Shown: positions 9,537 through 18,637 of the stretch, in pieces
How positions within the stretch are numbered: position 1 is the first letter of the stretch
Layout: each line of letters opens with the position of its first letter
DNA from: an uncultured Parvularculaceae bacterium
GTDB lineage: Bacteria; Pseudomonadota; Alphaproteobacteria; Caulobacterales; Parvularculaceae
Assembly: GCA_947259375.1 (NCBI GenBank)
Contig: CAMYLZ010000026.1
Coordinates: 45,476-109,475 of the forward strand
Direction of reading: 5' to 3'
DNA: 64,000 nucleotides
Notes under the pieces: generated by a model
The model's input: the letters and a program-made list of their open reading frames with translations, nothing else
Databases searched by the model: none
What the model was told of the DNA's origin: nothing
Program-made: the position numbers and the translations under genes

Positions 9537-11015
9537 TTAAATGCTTTCGTCAGTATAGGCGTCACGGAATGGTGCTAAGTGACTCTTGTAAGCGGCGGAA
9601 GCGCCGACTTGCCGCGTAGAGATGGGGTTGCGCACCTGTGCAACGCTCGCAGTCAATACGGGGCGCTTTTTTTGTTGATGAGGACGGAACACATCCGTTT
9701 CCCTGGGTAGGTCGACAAAATCTAGAATTCTTTCGATCCATGGTGTTGGGTCTGTGACAAGGTCTTCATAGGAAACGGTGAGAATACGGTCTGGAAATAG
9801 CCCAGACCAATGGGCGTGCAGCCTGTCATCACATTTGAAATAATGACCGATATCTTCGAGCGACCATGCCCATTTAATAGTCGAGGCGAAGTAATTTCGA
9901 AAACAGGATAGGGCTGTATCCTCGGGGTCGCGTCGCAACCAAACCACTTTGGCGTTCGGCATTGAGTGAAGGATAAGCCCCATGAATCGTGAGTGATTTA
10001 ATGTCTTATCCACAATCCGACCGTTGGGGCCGAATCGTTGAGTTAATAATTCGAGGTAATCGGATGCTAAAGCGCCCCATGGGTCGGGGGTGTTCTTTGC
10101 ACGGAGTTGGTATTTTATGGCTCCATCAAATGAGTAGTCTTGAGTGGGAATTAACGCCGCACGAAACAGATTTAATTCGGCTCCCCCTGAAACTTTTGAG
10201 TGGCTTGTAAGAATCTGTTCAACAAGTGTTGTTCCGGATCTGGGCAATCCCGTTACAAAAATCGGCCTGTCGCTCATGCAATGCGATGGCGTCAATTGGG
10301 TGAGGTTTTCTCGTGTGAAATCGCGGATCAGAGCGTTGGTGAAGTCGAAACGCTGATGTGCATCATATGGATATTCTATCCGTTTAAGGGCCGCGCCTTC
10401 GCTGAATGCTTGAAAGGCGACGTCGTAGTTTTCGCAGTCATGATGTGCTTTGCCAATTGCGTATAGGAACGGCGCATAGCTGCTAGCTGGCTGCCCATTA
10501 AATTTGGGGGCGAGTGTTTTAAGGCTCTCATAGTCGGCATCGCTGGGTGAAAAACGTTTGATCATGGCCAAGGCGAGCCAGTGCTGCCCCACCATGGGCG
10601 CTTGCTTTAATGTTTGACGAATATACCGCTCAGCAGCCTCAAACTCTCCAAGTTGCGTCGCAATTGCTCCTTGCAGATGTAAGATGGCGGTTTCATGGTT
10701 GCGGCCTTGCGGAGCCAAGCTTTCGATTTGCGCCAAACACTCTTCTACCCGTCCCCGGGTTGCAAGTTCGCTGCAATAGGCAAGGAATCGTTCCAATGTT
10801 ACTGGGCTGGTTGCCGCATAGCGGCGCATAGCTTCAATCGAGAGGTCGATCTCCCCCATACGGTCAGCTAGTCGCGCAATGCTCTTCCATTGTTCACCAG
10901 ATCCATATGTTTCTGCCAAATATCGCCGCAAACGTGCCGCGGCTTCGCGGCGTTCAAAAATACGAAGCTGGTCTACGGCTTCGTGAGCCAGGGTGCGCAT
11001 ATGGTTCTGAGCCAT
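9537..11015 (-). CDS. TPR-containing sulfotransferase (copy 1)
   Basis: This 492-residue cytoplasmic enzyme would move sulfate from PAPS to an unknown acceptor. Residues about 1-230 are helical repeats of TPR type (e.g. LGEFEAAERYIRQTLKQAP). The sulfotransferase domain begins at about 250 with the 5'-phosphosulfate loop FVTGLPRSGTTLVEQIL (about 253-269). The 3'-phosphate-binding stretch LRRDPEDTALSCFRNYF lies around 340. The layout is like that of bacterial TPR-linked Sulfotransfer_3 proteins, some of which are related to tyrosylprotein sulfotransferases. It is convergent with the receptor before it and a paralogue of the gene at 14932-16401. Its DNA is clearly less GC-rich than that copy. 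The acceptor (protein, peptide, glycan or lipid) cannot be told. Confidence 0.9.
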   Translation of the reverse strand: MAQNHMRTLAHEAVDQLRIFERREAAARLRRYLAETYGSGEQWKSIARLADRMGEIDLSIEAMRRYAATSPVTLERFLAYCSELATRGRVEECLAQIESLAPQGRNHETAILHLQGAIATQLGEFEAAERYIRQTLKQAPMVGQHWLALAMIKRFSPSDADYESLKTLAPKFNGQPASSYAPFLYAIGKAHHDCENYDVAFQAFSEGAALKRIEYPYDAHQRFDFTNALIRDFTRENLTQLTPSHCMSDRPIFVTGLPRSGTTLVEQILTSHSKVSGGAELNLFRAALIPTQDYSFDGAIKYQLRAKNTPDPWGALASDYLELLTQRFGPNGRIVDKTLNHSRFMGLILHSMPNAKVVWLRRDPEDTALSCFRNYFASTIKWAWSLEDIGHYFKCDDRLHAHWSGLFPDRILTVSYEDLVTDPTPWIERILDFVDLPRETDVFRPHQQKKRPVLTASVAQVRNPISTRQVGASAAYKSHLAPFRDAYTDESI

Positions 11016-11613
11016 TCAAAATAAATTGGGAATGTTGATTTCAGACGGGGCAATTTACTTTTTACCTACAGAAGTGCGTTAATGGCGTCCAGCGTAGTTT
11101 CCGCTGCTTTGAGGCTAGTTAAGCGCTAGGCTGCGCCTGTGGTTCTGGATGAAATTGCGGCGTTCGCACAATTGCCCGTGAAGGGGCGAATCTAACGACC
11201 CAAAGTCTCGTTATATTCCTGGAAAGCAGCAGTCATCAGGAATTGACCTATTTGTTACCAGGTTTGGTGATGGTAATCCGGGAAGCGGTGCTGTCTTGAT
11301 GGCCAACGCGCTGTCGCCAACCGAGCGCGCTCAATACCCAAAGGTTGAATCTCTCGCGCTAGATTCTGTTGCGCATTTGACACGACTTGCTCGCGATAAC
11401 GTGATTCACGATTTCATCACATTGACGTGATCGGACGTTTGGACGTAGATATCCGATCTCTGCATGAAATTGTCAAAATCCACCATGCAGGCCTGACCCC
11501 GAGGACCGGCGAAATCCGGCGCGGGAAGAGCGTAACTTTTTGTATCTGAGGGGGCTGGGCGCCACTTTTTATCAATCAAAAAACTGCAGTTAGTCAGACT
11601 TCGGAGGGCAATA
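11016..11613. other. intergenic region between the two modules
   Basis: About 600 bases lie between the divergent starts of sulfotransferase copy 1 and receptor copy 2. It must hold both promoters. An 82-codon open frame without a good start (11182-11430, +) reads rather like protein and might be a gene remnant (see findings). The last 70 bases are the shared receptor leader. Confidence 0.5.
11542..11613 (+). promoter_or_regulatory. 5' leader shared with the first receptor
   Basis: This carries GTATCTGAGGGG, then CAGTTAGTCAGA, then TTCGGAGGG just before ATG 11614, matching 6177-6247. The two leaders differ mainly in the spacer between the first and second block. Confidence 0.6.
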
Positions 11614-14600
11614 ATGACTAAGACTATCCGATCTCGCGCTCTATTGGGCGCGGCCGTGGCGGCGCTTGCGCCGGCAGGGCTCCTGACGGCGACATCGGTG
11701 ATCACACCGGCCGCTGCTCAGGATTACACGTCCGGCGCTATCGCCGGTACGGTCGTCGACGGTTCCGGCAACCCGGTTTCGGGCGCTTCCGTTTCGGTTT
11801 CATCCCAAGCGCAAGGCTTTACGCGCTCCGCAACGACAACGTCTGCGGGCGGTTTCCGTTTGTCGGGCCTGCCAGCCGGCTCTTATGATGTCAGCATTTC
11901 GTCTTCTGCCGGATCGACGTCCGAAGAAGGCGTGCGCGTCGCTGCGTCATCAACGTCGAACTACACGTTTGTCGTTGGCGCAGCCACAGGCGATGAAGTC
12001 GTCGTCACAGGCACGCGGAAAAACCTTGATTTCGCGAATACAACAACGGGCGTTAATCTTGATGTTGAAGACCTCGTTCGGGAAATCCCCATCGGCCGCG
12101 ATCTGACGTCCTTGACGCTGCTGGCGCCAGGCACAACCCAAGGCGATGATGGCTTTGGCAACCTTGCCTCGCTCGGCGGTGCGTCCGTTGCGGAAAACGC
12201 TTATTACCTTAACGGCCTGAACATCACCGATTTCAACAACTATCTCGGCTCCTCGCTGGTGCCGTTTGAGTTCTACAAGTCGGTTGAAGTGAAAACCGGC
12301 GGCTATTCGGCGGAATTCGGCCGCGCGACAGGCGGCGTTATCAACGCCGTGACCAAGTCGGGCTCGAATGAATTCGACGCCAAGCTGCATGTAAACTGGG
12401 AACCGGATGCGCTTCGCTCCGATTCGCCGGATACCTATTCGCAGCGCAATGCGCTCGATTCAGGGCGCAGCTTCGACATGATCGCCGAAGTCAGCGGACC
12501 GATTATTGAAGACCGGTTGTTTGTTTATGGCATCGTCGAGCTGAACGACAATGTTGACCGTGATTCCGGCATCCTTTCAGGAAACACGATTGTCGATACT
12601 CAAAAGAGCCCGTTCTTTGGCTTCAAAGTCGATGCCTATCCGATCGATAACCATCACCTTGAGTTCACCTATTTCGACTCAGACCGTAAAACCACGCGGA
12701 CGACATTCGACTTTGATACTGCAACCGACACGTCGGCGACAAACCCGAATGGATTGTCCGAATATCGATTTGGCGGTGAGAGTTTCGTTGGCAAATATAC
12801 CGGCGTTCTTACTGATTGGCTGACGATTTCTGCGGCCTACGGCAAGAACAATGATCGCAACGAACTGATTCCGTTGTTTGGCGACGCGGCAAAGCCATAT
12901 GTCGTCGACCTGTCGCTCGGCGGCGTGGTTTGCGGCTTCGGTAGCCTGTGTAACGGTCAAACAACGACGGTTGAAGACTTCCCGCAATACACGCAGCGTG
13001 AATTCTGGCGCGCCGACGCGGATATGTTCTTCAACTTCATGGGCGACCACCACGTTCGCATCGGATTTGACCGGGAAGAAAACCTCCTCGTTCATGATGG
13101 AACGCGTACCGGCGGCGGTGAATTTCCGCGTGCTTACATCTACCGGAACTGCGGTGGCTCGGCGCGATGCCAAGGGACCCCGGCGCTTGGGCCTAACGAC
13201 AACTATGTCGAGATCAACCACTACAAGACTGGCGGCGTGTTCGACTCCAAGAACATCGCTTACTACTTCCAAGATGAGTGGAATGTTACTGATCGCCTGA
13301 CGCTGAATCTCGGCGTTCGTCTCGATCAGTTCAACAACTTCACGGCCGACGGTTCTCAGTTTGTTGATTTCAACAATCTCTGGGCGCCGCGCGCCGGCTT
13401 CTCCTATGACGTCTTCGGCGATGGCCGCGGCCGTCTCTATGGTAACTTCGGTGTTTACTTCCTGCCGGTTGCGGGCAACACCGCTTACCGTCAGGGCGCT
13501 CAGGAGTATTACTTCCGTGAGTACTGGACGTTTACCGGCGCCGACGGTGACGGTATTCCGGTTCTCGGCGACCAGATGTTGAATTGGGCGGGCGGCAATA
13601 CCTGTCCGTACAATCTTGAGCCGACGTCAACAGGTGCGGGCACGTCGTCATGTAACGTGACTGGCGACGGTTCTGTCCAGGACCCGACATCGTCGATTTC
13701 GCGCAATCTGCGGGCGACCCGCGAGCGTGAAATCATCATCGGTTATGAGCATCAGCTGAACGATCTGTGGACGGTTGGCGTCAACTACACGCGCCGTAAT
13801 CTGCGCACGAATGCGGAAGACGTCGCGATTGACGCAGCGGTCATTGACTTCTGTAACGACCCTGCAAACGGCGTTGATCAGTCGACCACGGCTTGCTCGT
13901 CGATCTGGACTGGTTACCACCAGTACACGATCATCAATCCGGGCTTCGACTCGACGATCGTGCTCAATGAGCTCTTGCCGGGCGAAACCGAGCAGCGCAC
14001 GGTTGCGTTTACGGCTGACCAGCTTGGTTATCCGAAAGCGGAGCGCACCTATGACGCAGTCGAAGTCACCTTCGCGCGTGAATTCGACGGCAAGTGGAAC
14101 CTCAATGGTTCTTACTCGTGGTCGCAGGCCAAGGGTAATTCAGAGGGCTATGTCCAGTCTGACTTTGAGCAGGACGATGCCGGCATTACCCAGGACTTCG
14201 ACCAACCGGAGTTCACGGACTTTGCCTATGGCAAGCTCCCGAACCACCGCACGCACCGCATCAAATTGTGGGGTTCATATGCGGTGCTCGAGAACCTGAC
14301 AGTCGGCAGCCAGGTGCAAATTTCGTCGCCGCGGCCGTTGAGTTGTATTGGTTATCACCCGCTTGACCAATTCGGTGCTGGTGACTTCGTGAACCTCGCT
14401 AATGGTTACGGCGCCGCCTCGCGTTATTGCGGCGGTCAGCCTTCGCCGCGTGGTACAGCGCAAGAAACCGACTGGCTCTACAATATGAACGCTTCGGTGC
14501 GTTACAATATTGAGATCCCGTCAGGCCAGACGCTTACGCTGCGTGCCGACGTGTTCAACCTGTTCAACCTCGACGCTGTTCAGGGTCGTAACGAAACGGG

Positions 14601-14769
14601 CGAGAACGCTGAGCCGCTTGATGGCCTTGGCAACACGGTCGATTGGACGGCTGATGGCGTTTGCGATGCAAGTGAGCAAGCGGCCATCAACTGTAACCCG
14701 TATTATGGTCGGGCGACTTCCTTCCAGCAGCCGCGTTATGTGCGTCTGGGTGTGGACATCGATTTCTAA
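11614..14769 (+). CDS. TonB-dependent receptor, CarboxypepD_reg-like domain (copy 2)
   Basis: This 1051-residue outer-membrane receptor is homologous over its full length to copy 1. It has the same signal peptide, a regulatory-like beta domain at about 38-115 (GTVVDGSGNPVSGASVSV), the TonB box GDEVVVTGTR, a plug with VKTGGYSAEFGRATGGVINAVTKSG and a barrel ending VRLGVDIDF. The first 50 or so codons are almost identical to copy 1 at the DNA level, with one run of 44 identical bases, while the rest has drifted and is richer in GC. The C-terminal region has an insertion (DGLGNTVDWTADGVCDAS) absent from copy 1. It probably binds a related but not identical ligand. It is followed by a terminator and the second TPR-sulfotransferase. 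Confidence 0.95.
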   Translation: MTKTIRSRALLGAAVAALAPAGLLTATSVITPAAAQDYTSGAIAGTVVDGSGNPVSGASVSVSSQAQGFTRSATTTSAGGFRLSGLPAGSYDVSISSSAGSTSEEGVRVAASSTSNYTFVVGAATGDEVVVTGTRKNLDFANTTTGVNLDVEDLVREIPIGRDLTSLTLLAPGTTQGDDGFGNLASLGGASVAENAYYLNGLNITDFNNYLGSSLVPFEFYKSVEVKTGGYSAEFGRATGGVINAVTKSGSNEFDAKLHVNWEPDALRSDSPDTYSQRNALDSGRSFDMIAEVSGPIIEDRLFVYGIVELNDNVDRDSGILSGNTIVDTQKSPFFGFKVDAYPIDNHHLEFTYFDSDRKTTRTTFDFDTATDTSATNPNGLSEYRFGGESFVGKYTGVLTDWLTISAAYGKNNDRNELIPLFGDAAKPYVVDLSLGGVVCGFGSLCNGQTTTVEDFPQYTQREFWRADADMFFNFMGDHHVRIGFDREENLLVHDGTRTGGGEFPRAYIYRNCGGSARCQGTPALGPNDNYVEINHYKTGGVFDSKNIAYYFQDEWNVTDRLTLNLGVRLDQFNNFTADGSQFVDFNNLWAPRAGFSYDVFGDGRGRLYGNFGVYFLPVAGNTAYRQGAQEYYFREYWTFTGADGDGIPVLGDQMLNWAGGNTCPYNLEPTSTGAGTSSCNVTGDGSVQDPTSSISRNLRATREREIIIGYEHQLNDLWTVGVNYTRRNLRTNAEDVAIDAAVIDFCNDPANGVDQSTTACSSIWTGYHQYTIINPGFDSTIVLNELLPGETEQRTVAFTADQLGYPKAERTYDAVEVTFAREFDGKWNLNGSYSWSQAKGNSEGYVQSDFEQDDAGITQDFDQPEFTDFAYGKLPNHRTHRIKLWGSYAVLENLTVGSQVQISSPRPLSCIGYHPLDQFGAGDFVNLANGYGAASRYCGGQPSPRGTAQETDWLYNMNASVRYNIEIPSGQTLTLRADVFNLFNLDAVQGRNETGENAEPLDGLGNTVDWTADGVCDASEQAAINCNPYYGRATSFQQPRYVRLGVDIDF

Positions 14770-14795
14770 TCGGTCCCAAAGTTACTGCGTTATGG

Positions 14796-14824
14796 AAAAG
14801 GCGGCCTTTGGGCCGCCTTTTTCT
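14796..14824 (+). terminator. Rho-independent terminator
   Basis: AAAGGCGGCC-TTT-GGCCGCCTTT is followed by TTCTTT. It is the counterpart of the terminator after receptor copy 1 and has nearly the same stem. Confidence 0.9.
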
Positions 14825-14931
14825 TTGTGCGCTGAGATTGAAACGCGCGAAGGTTTGTACGCATTCTAAAACCGGGCTATAAGAAAGCTCCGATTGTCAG
14901 TGTCGGCCGTCTTGCAGCTTCGGGCGCGCGG

Positions 14932-16401
14932 TTATTTTCCGTAATAAGCTTCCCTGAAAGGCCCCATGAATTTGTCATAAGCCTTCGCGGCGCCGACCTG
15001 CTTTGCTGAAATCGGCTGGCGAACCTGGGCTACGCTTGCGGTCAGTACAGACCGTTTTTCCTGCTTGTGCGGTTCAAAAGCGGCGCGTTCTTCTGATAGG
15101 CCGACATGGGCGAGGATTTTCGCGATCCATGGTTTCGAGTCGACGACAAGCTCTTCATATGGAATTGTTAAAATCCGGTCCGGATACGCATTTGCCCAGT
15201 GATTGAAAAGGGCGTCGTCTTTTTTGAAGTACCTGGCGATATCGGTCAGCGACCACGACCATGGCAGCGGCGATGCGAAATAGTTTCGAAACACCGAAAT
15301 CGCCGTATCGTCCGGATTGCGTCGCAGCCAAATGACCTTGGCGTGCGGCAATGCGTGCAATATCAGCCCCATAAAGCGTGAATGGTTCAGTGTTTTATCG
15401 ACGATACGGCCGTCCGGTCCGAACCGTTGATTTAGCATGGTCATATAATCTCTGCCGACGCTCCCCCATGGGTCGTCGCCAGAAGCGCTGCGTCCCTCAT
15501 AGGCGAGGGCGGCGTTCCAGGAAAAATCGCCCGCCGGCAAGAGCGCCGCGCGAAGGAGGTTTAACTCTGCGCCCCCGCTAACAGCTGAATGGCTGGTAAG
15601 GATTTGCTCGACCAGCGTCGTGCCGGAGCGCGGCAGTCCGGTGACGAATATCGGCCGCTGACTGTCACATTCCGACGGTGTCAATCGATTGAGGTTTTTC
15701 GGCGTGAATTCCGCGATCACCTGGTCGGCAAACTTGTCGCGCGCCGCGGCGTCAAAGGTTTCTTCAGTGCGCTTGACGTCCGCCCCGTCGCGATATGCTG
15801 CGAAGGCCCGGTCAAAATCCTTGATGTCGTGATAGGCTTTGCCAAGAGCATAGAAAAATGTCGCCTGACTGGTCGGCGGCGTTCCCCGAATTGAGCCGCG
15901 CAAGCGTTCCATTTCGTCAATATCAGGGTCGCCTTCGGTGAATTTCTTGATAACGGACAGGCCCAGCCAGTTTTGGCCTGTCAATGGAGACTGTTCGATC
16001 GTTTGGCGGTGCCATTGTTCGGCGCGATCAAATTCGCCGGTTTGCGTCGCCAGGGTCGCACGCAAATGGATGACGGCTGTGTGGTTTTGCACGCTCGTCG
16101 GGAGGCGATCAATTTCAGCCAGGCATTCTTTCACGCGACCATGCGTGGCCAGCTCGCTGAAATATTCCAGAGTTCGGTCAAGGGTCTGAGGCGGTGTGTG
16201 CGCATAGCGACGCATGGCTTCGACGGCAATATCGATTTCGCCAATCCGGTTTGCCAATGTAGTGACGCTGCGCCAGCTATCGCCGGGCTCCATTCGCTCT
16301 TTGAGGTGCAACCGCATGAAAGAAACGGCCGCATTGCGATCAAAACTGCGCAATGCGGCGATTGCTTCGTGGATTCGGGATTGAGGGGCGGAATGCTGCA
16401 A
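14932..16401 (-). CDS. TPR-containing sulfotransferase (copy 2)
   Basis: This 489-residue PAPS-dependent sulfotransferase has an N-terminal TPR-like half (about 1-235). The 5'-phosphosulfate loop FVTGLPRSGTTLVEQILTSH is near 253 and the 3'-phosphate stretch LRRNPDDTAISVFRNYF near 340. The C-terminal RSVLTASVAQVRQPIS is shared with copy 1. The two copies align without large gaps, so they are true paralogues or orthologous imports. It lies 81 bases downstream of the dioxygenase gene on the same strand and is probably co-transcribed with it. The acceptor is unknown. By position and family it may modify something connected with the neighbouring receptor. Confidence 0.9.
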   Translation of the reverse strand: MQHSAPQSRIHEAIAALRSFDRNAAVSFMRLHLKERMEPGDSWRSVTTLANRIGEIDIAVEAMRRYAHTPPQTLDRTLEYFSELATHGRVKECLAEIDRLPTSVQNHTAVIHLRATLATQTGEFDRAEQWHRQTIEQSPLTGQNWLGLSVIKKFTEGDPDIDEMERLRGSIRGTPPTSQATFFYALGKAYHDIKDFDRAFAAYRDGADVKRTEETFDAAARDKFADQVIAEFTPKNLNRLTPSECDSQRPIFVTGLPRSGTTLVEQILTSHSAVSGGAELNLLRAALLPAGDFSWNAALAYEGRSASGDDPWGSVGRDYMTMLNQRFGPDGRIVDKTLNHSRFMGLILHALPHAKVIWLRRNPDDTAISVFRNYFASPLPWSWSLTDIARYFKKDDALFNHWANAYPDRILTIPYEELVVDSKPWIAKILAHVGLSEERAAFEPHKQEKRSVLTASVAQVRQPISAKQVGAAKAYDKFMGPFREAYYGK

Positions 16402-16482
16402 GATTGTGCCTAAGGAGTTCGCGCTGCAAAAAGAAAAATCCTATAGAACCGTGGGACCGCGGTCGAGCAAGACTTTTGAGCC

Positions 16483-17535
16483 TCAATTCGATATGCGGGG
16501 CGCGGGGTTGCGATGCGGCGCGCCGGGTTGCGGCGGCCGAAATGAACCCTGCCGCCAAAGCGCATTCGCGGGTTCTTCCGGGTCAGGTTCGGCAAAATTC
16601 AGGTAACCAAAGTATGTCGCGATGACGCGTTCTTCAATGTCGAATATCGCTTTGCGTCCATGCATGAACCGCGTGTTGTCTAGGACAATGATATCGTTCT
16701 TACACCAATCAATGGGTGCCGTGAGCCGGTCGCTGATTTCTTTGACCTTGGCCACTAACTCATTCGGAATGTGCTGGTTTCCATCAAACACCGGAAAGGT
16801 TGGCAGTCGCAAATAGTAACGCGCGAACAAGACAAAATTTCCGAAGGCGAGCGCATCGCTGAACATAGGTTTGTGCAGGGCCGGACGGCTGAAGCTGCGC
16901 GTTACGCCTCCCGGCGCCCGCGCGAAGGTGTAAGGGCATCCCGCGCGCGGATTGTTGATGGCTTGGTCGTTAGGGTTTTCGCGGCCGAGCCAATACGCGC
17001 AAACGGCGGGCGCCATGCGCTGCGTATACACCAAGCGCCGATTTTCGAATGCGCCGAACAGGTCGGAAGGCATTTGCCGAACAATCTCGATGCCGTCGCA
17101 AAGCGTAGTCTGGCCGCCTTCCCTGGGCGGGCTGACGCACCAGAAAAAACAAATATCCGGCTTCCATGGTTCTCGCGAGAGCTCGGGGTGCAGCGGAAAG
17201 GGATCGGCGCCGAAGTTGACAGTCTGGATATTGCGATCATTGTCGAGGAGCTTGCGATCGGGGCTTTCATTGAAAACGGAACTTGCGCAATATTGTGACG
17301 TGAGCGTCCGAAATCCATTCATTTCAACTGAAAAACCACGAAGCAGCATCGCGCCATGTGTCTTGTATGCCTGAATAAACTTGGATGACGGAATAGCCGA
17401 CGGGTTCTCGCCCTCGGTGGCGATAAAACAGGCATAGGGTTTTTCTGGGGAAGGTGCTGTAAACTCGATCATTCGATCACTAGGAGACAATTCGTCGCCC
17501 TGGCGACATGCCGGGCGATCCGGAGCGCCAATCAT
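16483..17535 (-). CDS. TauD/TfdA-type Fe(II)/2-oxoglutarate dioxygenase
   Basis: This is a 350-residue oxygenase of the TauD/TfdA fold, which hydroxylates or desaturates small substrates using iron and 2-oxoglutarate. The iron ligands are visible: H-x-D/E as HPE (His about 116, Glu about 118) and the distal His in RFMHGRKAIF (about 292). The 2-oxoglutarate-binding Arg is probably in ERVIATYFG (about 303). The start is uncertain: ATG 17535, or the internal Met at 17472 (MIEFTAP) where family similarity begins. It appears to lead an operon with TPR-sulfotransferase copy 2 and is divergent from the sulfotransferase-like gene at 17590, with about 50 bases between them. A joint hydroxylation-then-sulfation pathway is an inference from this layout. 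Confidence 0.85.
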   Translation of the reverse strand: MIGAPDRPACRQGDELSPSDRMIEFTAPSPEKPYACFIATEGENPSAIPSSKFIQAYKTHGAMLLRGFSVEMNGFRTLTSQYCASSVFNESPDRKLLDNDRNIQTVNFGADPFPLHPELSREPWKPDICFFWCVSPPREGGQTTLCDGIEIVRQMPSDLFGAFENRRLVYTQRMAPAVCAYWLGRENPNDQAINNPRAGCPYTFARAPGGVTRSFSRPALHKPMFSDALAFGNFVLFARYYLRLPTFPVFDGNQHIPNELVAKVKEISDRLTAPIDWCKNDIIVLDNTRFMHGRKAIFDIEERVIATYFGYLNFAEPDPEEPANALWRQGSFRPPQPGAPHRNPAPRISN

Positions 17536-17589
17536 GGCATAATCAAGCCGGAAAGAACAACAACCACACGCACCAACGGATTGAGACGA

Positions 17590-18633
17590 ATGATGCAGAT
17601 CAAGGAATTGTTCGAACGGCCCGACAAGTACTTGTTAGCGTTTGAAGATGCGCAAGGTGTTTTTGTGGACATGGACCGGGAGGCCTATAACCGGTCTATT
17701 TTTTGCGACATGCGCATCTCGCCAAAGTCAAAACAGGCTTTGAAAATTGCGATTGCGCCGCTGTGTGAATTTCATGAAAAAAACGTCCAGGCAATGCCCA
17801 GGGTGAGTTTCATTTTCCACGTTGCTCATTGCGGCTCGACGCTGTTGGCGCGGGCATTGGATTTAAAAGAAAGAAGCATTGTATATCGCGAACCGTTGAC
17901 TCTTCGCCAGCTTGCTGTGGAGCGCGCTAGCGCCGGTTTCAAAACGCCTCAGGACTGGGATAGAAGGACGCGATTGGCCGTTCAATTGTTGGATCGCCGA
18001 TATTTTGACGGCGGCCCCGCGATTGTTAAGGCGAATGTTCCTGTAAATTTTATCATTTCAGATCTGTTGGACATTACGCCAAGCCAGCCGTCGATCGTGC
18101 TTTACTTTCCACTTGAACACTATCTCTTGGCGGTTCTGCGTTCGCCCAATCACAAGAAATGGGTCGCGAGCGTCGTTACGGAAATGCAGCACGAAATCAA
18201 AAAGCGGGCGCCGCTCGATAAGAAACTCAGCATTGCGCAAGCCGCAGCGGCGCTGTGGTGGGCGCAAATTAAAACTTTTCACGAAGTGATGCTGACCCAT
18301 CCGACGGTCGCCAGTCTCAACGCTGAGGACTTGTTTGACACGCCGGAGCGGGCGCTTGGGGGTGCGTTCAACCACATGCAGGTAGAGCACACCGATGAGG
18401 AGATTTGCGGTATTGTCCGAGGAGACCTGTTCTCCAAATATTCCAAGAACCCTAGCGTGGACTTCAACAATGCATCCAGGTTGGCAAGGCGAGCTGCGCT
18501 CAAGGACAGCTTGGTCCGAGAGATAGAGGAAGCGCGCTCCTGGATTGCGAACGCGACAGCGGCGGATCCGCTGCCGGCGCGCTTGGGCCGGTCGCTTGTT
18601 GGGGAAGGACCGGAATTGTTGATGCAGATTTAG
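17590..18633 (+). CDS. sulfotransferase-like P-loop protein
   Basis: This 347-residue protein has one recognisable motif, FHVAHCGSTLLARAL (about 76-90), which matches the 5'-phosphosulfate-binding loop of sulfotransferases. It has no TPR half and is not closely similar to the two large sulfotransferases here. The Arg/Ser-type 3'-phosphate motif may be VLRSPNHKKWVAS (about 188-200). The track starts at TTG 17581; ATG 17590 is more natural (ATG 17593 is also possible). It is divergent from the dioxygenase. It is likely a PAPS-dependent enzyme of the same accessory pathway, but kinase-like use of the P-loop is not excluded. Confidence 0.7.
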   Translation: MMQIKELFERPDKYLLAFEDAQGVFVDMDREAYNRSIFCDMRISPKSKQALKIAIAPLCEFHEKNVQAMPRVSFIFHVAHCGSTLLARALDLKERSIVYREPLTLRQLAVERASAGFKTPQDWDRRTRLAVQLLDRRYFDGGPAIVKANVPVNFIISDLLDITPSQPSIVLYFPLEHYLLAVLRSPNHKKWVASVVTEMQHEIKKRAPLDKKLSIAQAAAALWWAQIKTFHEVMLTHPTVASLNAEDLFDTPERALGGAFNHMQVEHTDEEICGIVRGDLFSKYSKNPSVDFNNASRLARRAALKDSLVREIEEARSWIANATAADPLPARLGRSLVGEGPELLMQI

Positions 18634-18637
18634 CGGT

